This document shows, piece by piece, positions 34,085 through 34,565 of a DNA stretch of 34,565 nt. The notes under the pieces were generated by a model, which saw nothing but the letters and a program-made list of their open reading frames with translations, had not been told where the DNA came from and did not search any database. Made by a program: the position numbers and the translations under genes. Position 1 is the first letter of the stretch, and every line of letters starts with the position of its first letter. Origin of the DNA: Gemmatimonadota bacterium (lineage in GTDB: Bacteria; Latescibacterota; UBA2968; UBA8231); assembly GCA_028875345.1 (NCBI GenBank), contig JAPPEG010000102.1, forward strand, positions 1 through 34,565, given 5' to 3'.

Positions 34085-34565
34085 ATGCAAAAGTGCAGCG
34101 CGATCCTAACCGTTGGCGTGCTGTGGGCATTGTCCGCCGCCGCACTGGAACGACCGGATACCACCTTCAAAATTTTTCAGTTCCCCGCCGATCAGATTCC
34201 CCGCGTCGATGGGGATGTATCCGACTGGGACATGGTTCCTGCTGACTACGCCATCGGCATCGATCAGTTGAAAGACACCGTACACGATAGCCCGATTGAT
34301 ACTACCGATCTAGACGTCACCGTGCGCGTCGGCTGGGTCAAGGGGCTAAACCGACTCTACTTCCTCTACGAAGCCTATGACGACTACTGGGATTTTAGCC
34401 ACCGCGATCTGCACAACGACATTTTGGAGATCGTCGTCGATGGCGATTTGTCCGGCGGTCCTTTGATCCCCCAACTGCGCGAGGACAAGGAGATCAACGG
34501 GCTGGAGGGCCTCGACGGCCACTTCAAATTCCACGGCGTCCACGCCCAGAACTACCACGTCCTGA
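34085..34565 (+). CDS. Secreted CBM9/DOMON-like protein, copy 2 (3' end beyond the window)
   Basis: From the ATG at 34085 the frame stays open for 160 codons to the window edge. The protein starts with a signal peptide (ILTVGVLWALSAAAL) and then VDGDVSDWDMVPADYAI, the D-G-D-x-S-x-W-D opening of the CBM9-like copy at 17499. Further matches are GWVKGLNRLY and YDDYWDFSHRD. The two copies lie at opposite ends of the large surface-protein cluster. The ribosome binding site CGGAGT lies about ten bases before the ATG and 16 bases after the dehydratase stop, so the gene is probably in the same operon. Sugar binding is inferred from the fold. Confidence 0.72.
   Translation, partial: MQKCSAILTVGVLWALSAAALERPDTTFKIFQFPADQIPRVDGDVSDWDMVPADYAIGIDQLKDTVHDSPIDTTDLDVTVRVGWVKGLNRLYFLYEAYDDYWDFSHRDLHNDILEIVVDGDLSGGPLIPQLREDKEINGLEGLDGHFKFHGVHAQNYHVL

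Overview
The window looks like a piece of a chromosome from an uncultured Gram-negative bacterium of the FCB group. Candidatus Latescibacterota or a close relative is the best guess. This rests on gene content only: two DUF6785-type membrane proteins, a tandem set of secreted proteins ending in FlgD-like Ig domains with a PNGDG(V/I)ND motif, an enolase-superfamily sugar-acid dehydratase, an L-rhamnose mutarotase and a solitary peptide-type substrate-binding protein. Most genes are GC-rich; part of 4683-5440 is clearly AT-richer and probably acquired. I see no rRNA, tRNA, CRISPR array or intact transposase, and no gene-free stretch longer than 300 bases.

Region 1 (1-2738): the 5' part of a secreted carboxypeptidase-regulatory-like/DUF5686 protein on the minus strand, divergent from a large polytopic DUF6785 protein. 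Region 2 (2742-8188) is a defence island built on the wreck of a type I restriction-modification operon. hsdM and hsdR survive only as mini-genes that keep their first and last codons but have lost the middle. The accessory genes remain full length: an AlbA_2/HATPase protein and a GIY-YIG/DUF4357/DUF4268-like protein. An HNH-like protein fused to a MazE antitoxin, followed by MazF, sits where hsdS would be expected, and a second toxin-antitoxin pair closes the island. I found no convincing hsdS.

Region 3 (8193-17298) is housekeeping and sugar metabolism: an orphan sarcosine-oxidase-gamma-like gene converging on a trkA-trkH potassium-uptake pair, L-rhamnose mutarotase, a second DUF6785 protein, a cyclopropane-fatty-acid-synthase-like methyltransferase, and a divergent family-5 substrate-binding protein.

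Region 4 (17499-34565) is the most unusual part. A CBM9/DOMON-like secreted protein is closed by a strong hairpin. It is followed by three tandem paralogous secreted proteins (discoidin-like modules, a W-x-x-W-S-x-x-Y segment and a C-terminal FlgD-like Ig domain, all ending in Val/Ala-Tyr). Next come two overlapping paralogues of about 930-940 residues with EF-hand-like loops, probably outer-membrane or cell-surface proteins, then a lipoprotein with two parvulin-like domains. A mandelate-racemase-family dehydratase and a second CBM9-like paralogue, cut by the window end, follow. The layout suggests a dedicated surface or outer-membrane assembly: secreted partners, large envelope proteins and a periplasmic folding factor, flanked by two carbohydrate-binding-type proteins. 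That function is inference; the paralogy, order and motifs are visible in the sequence.
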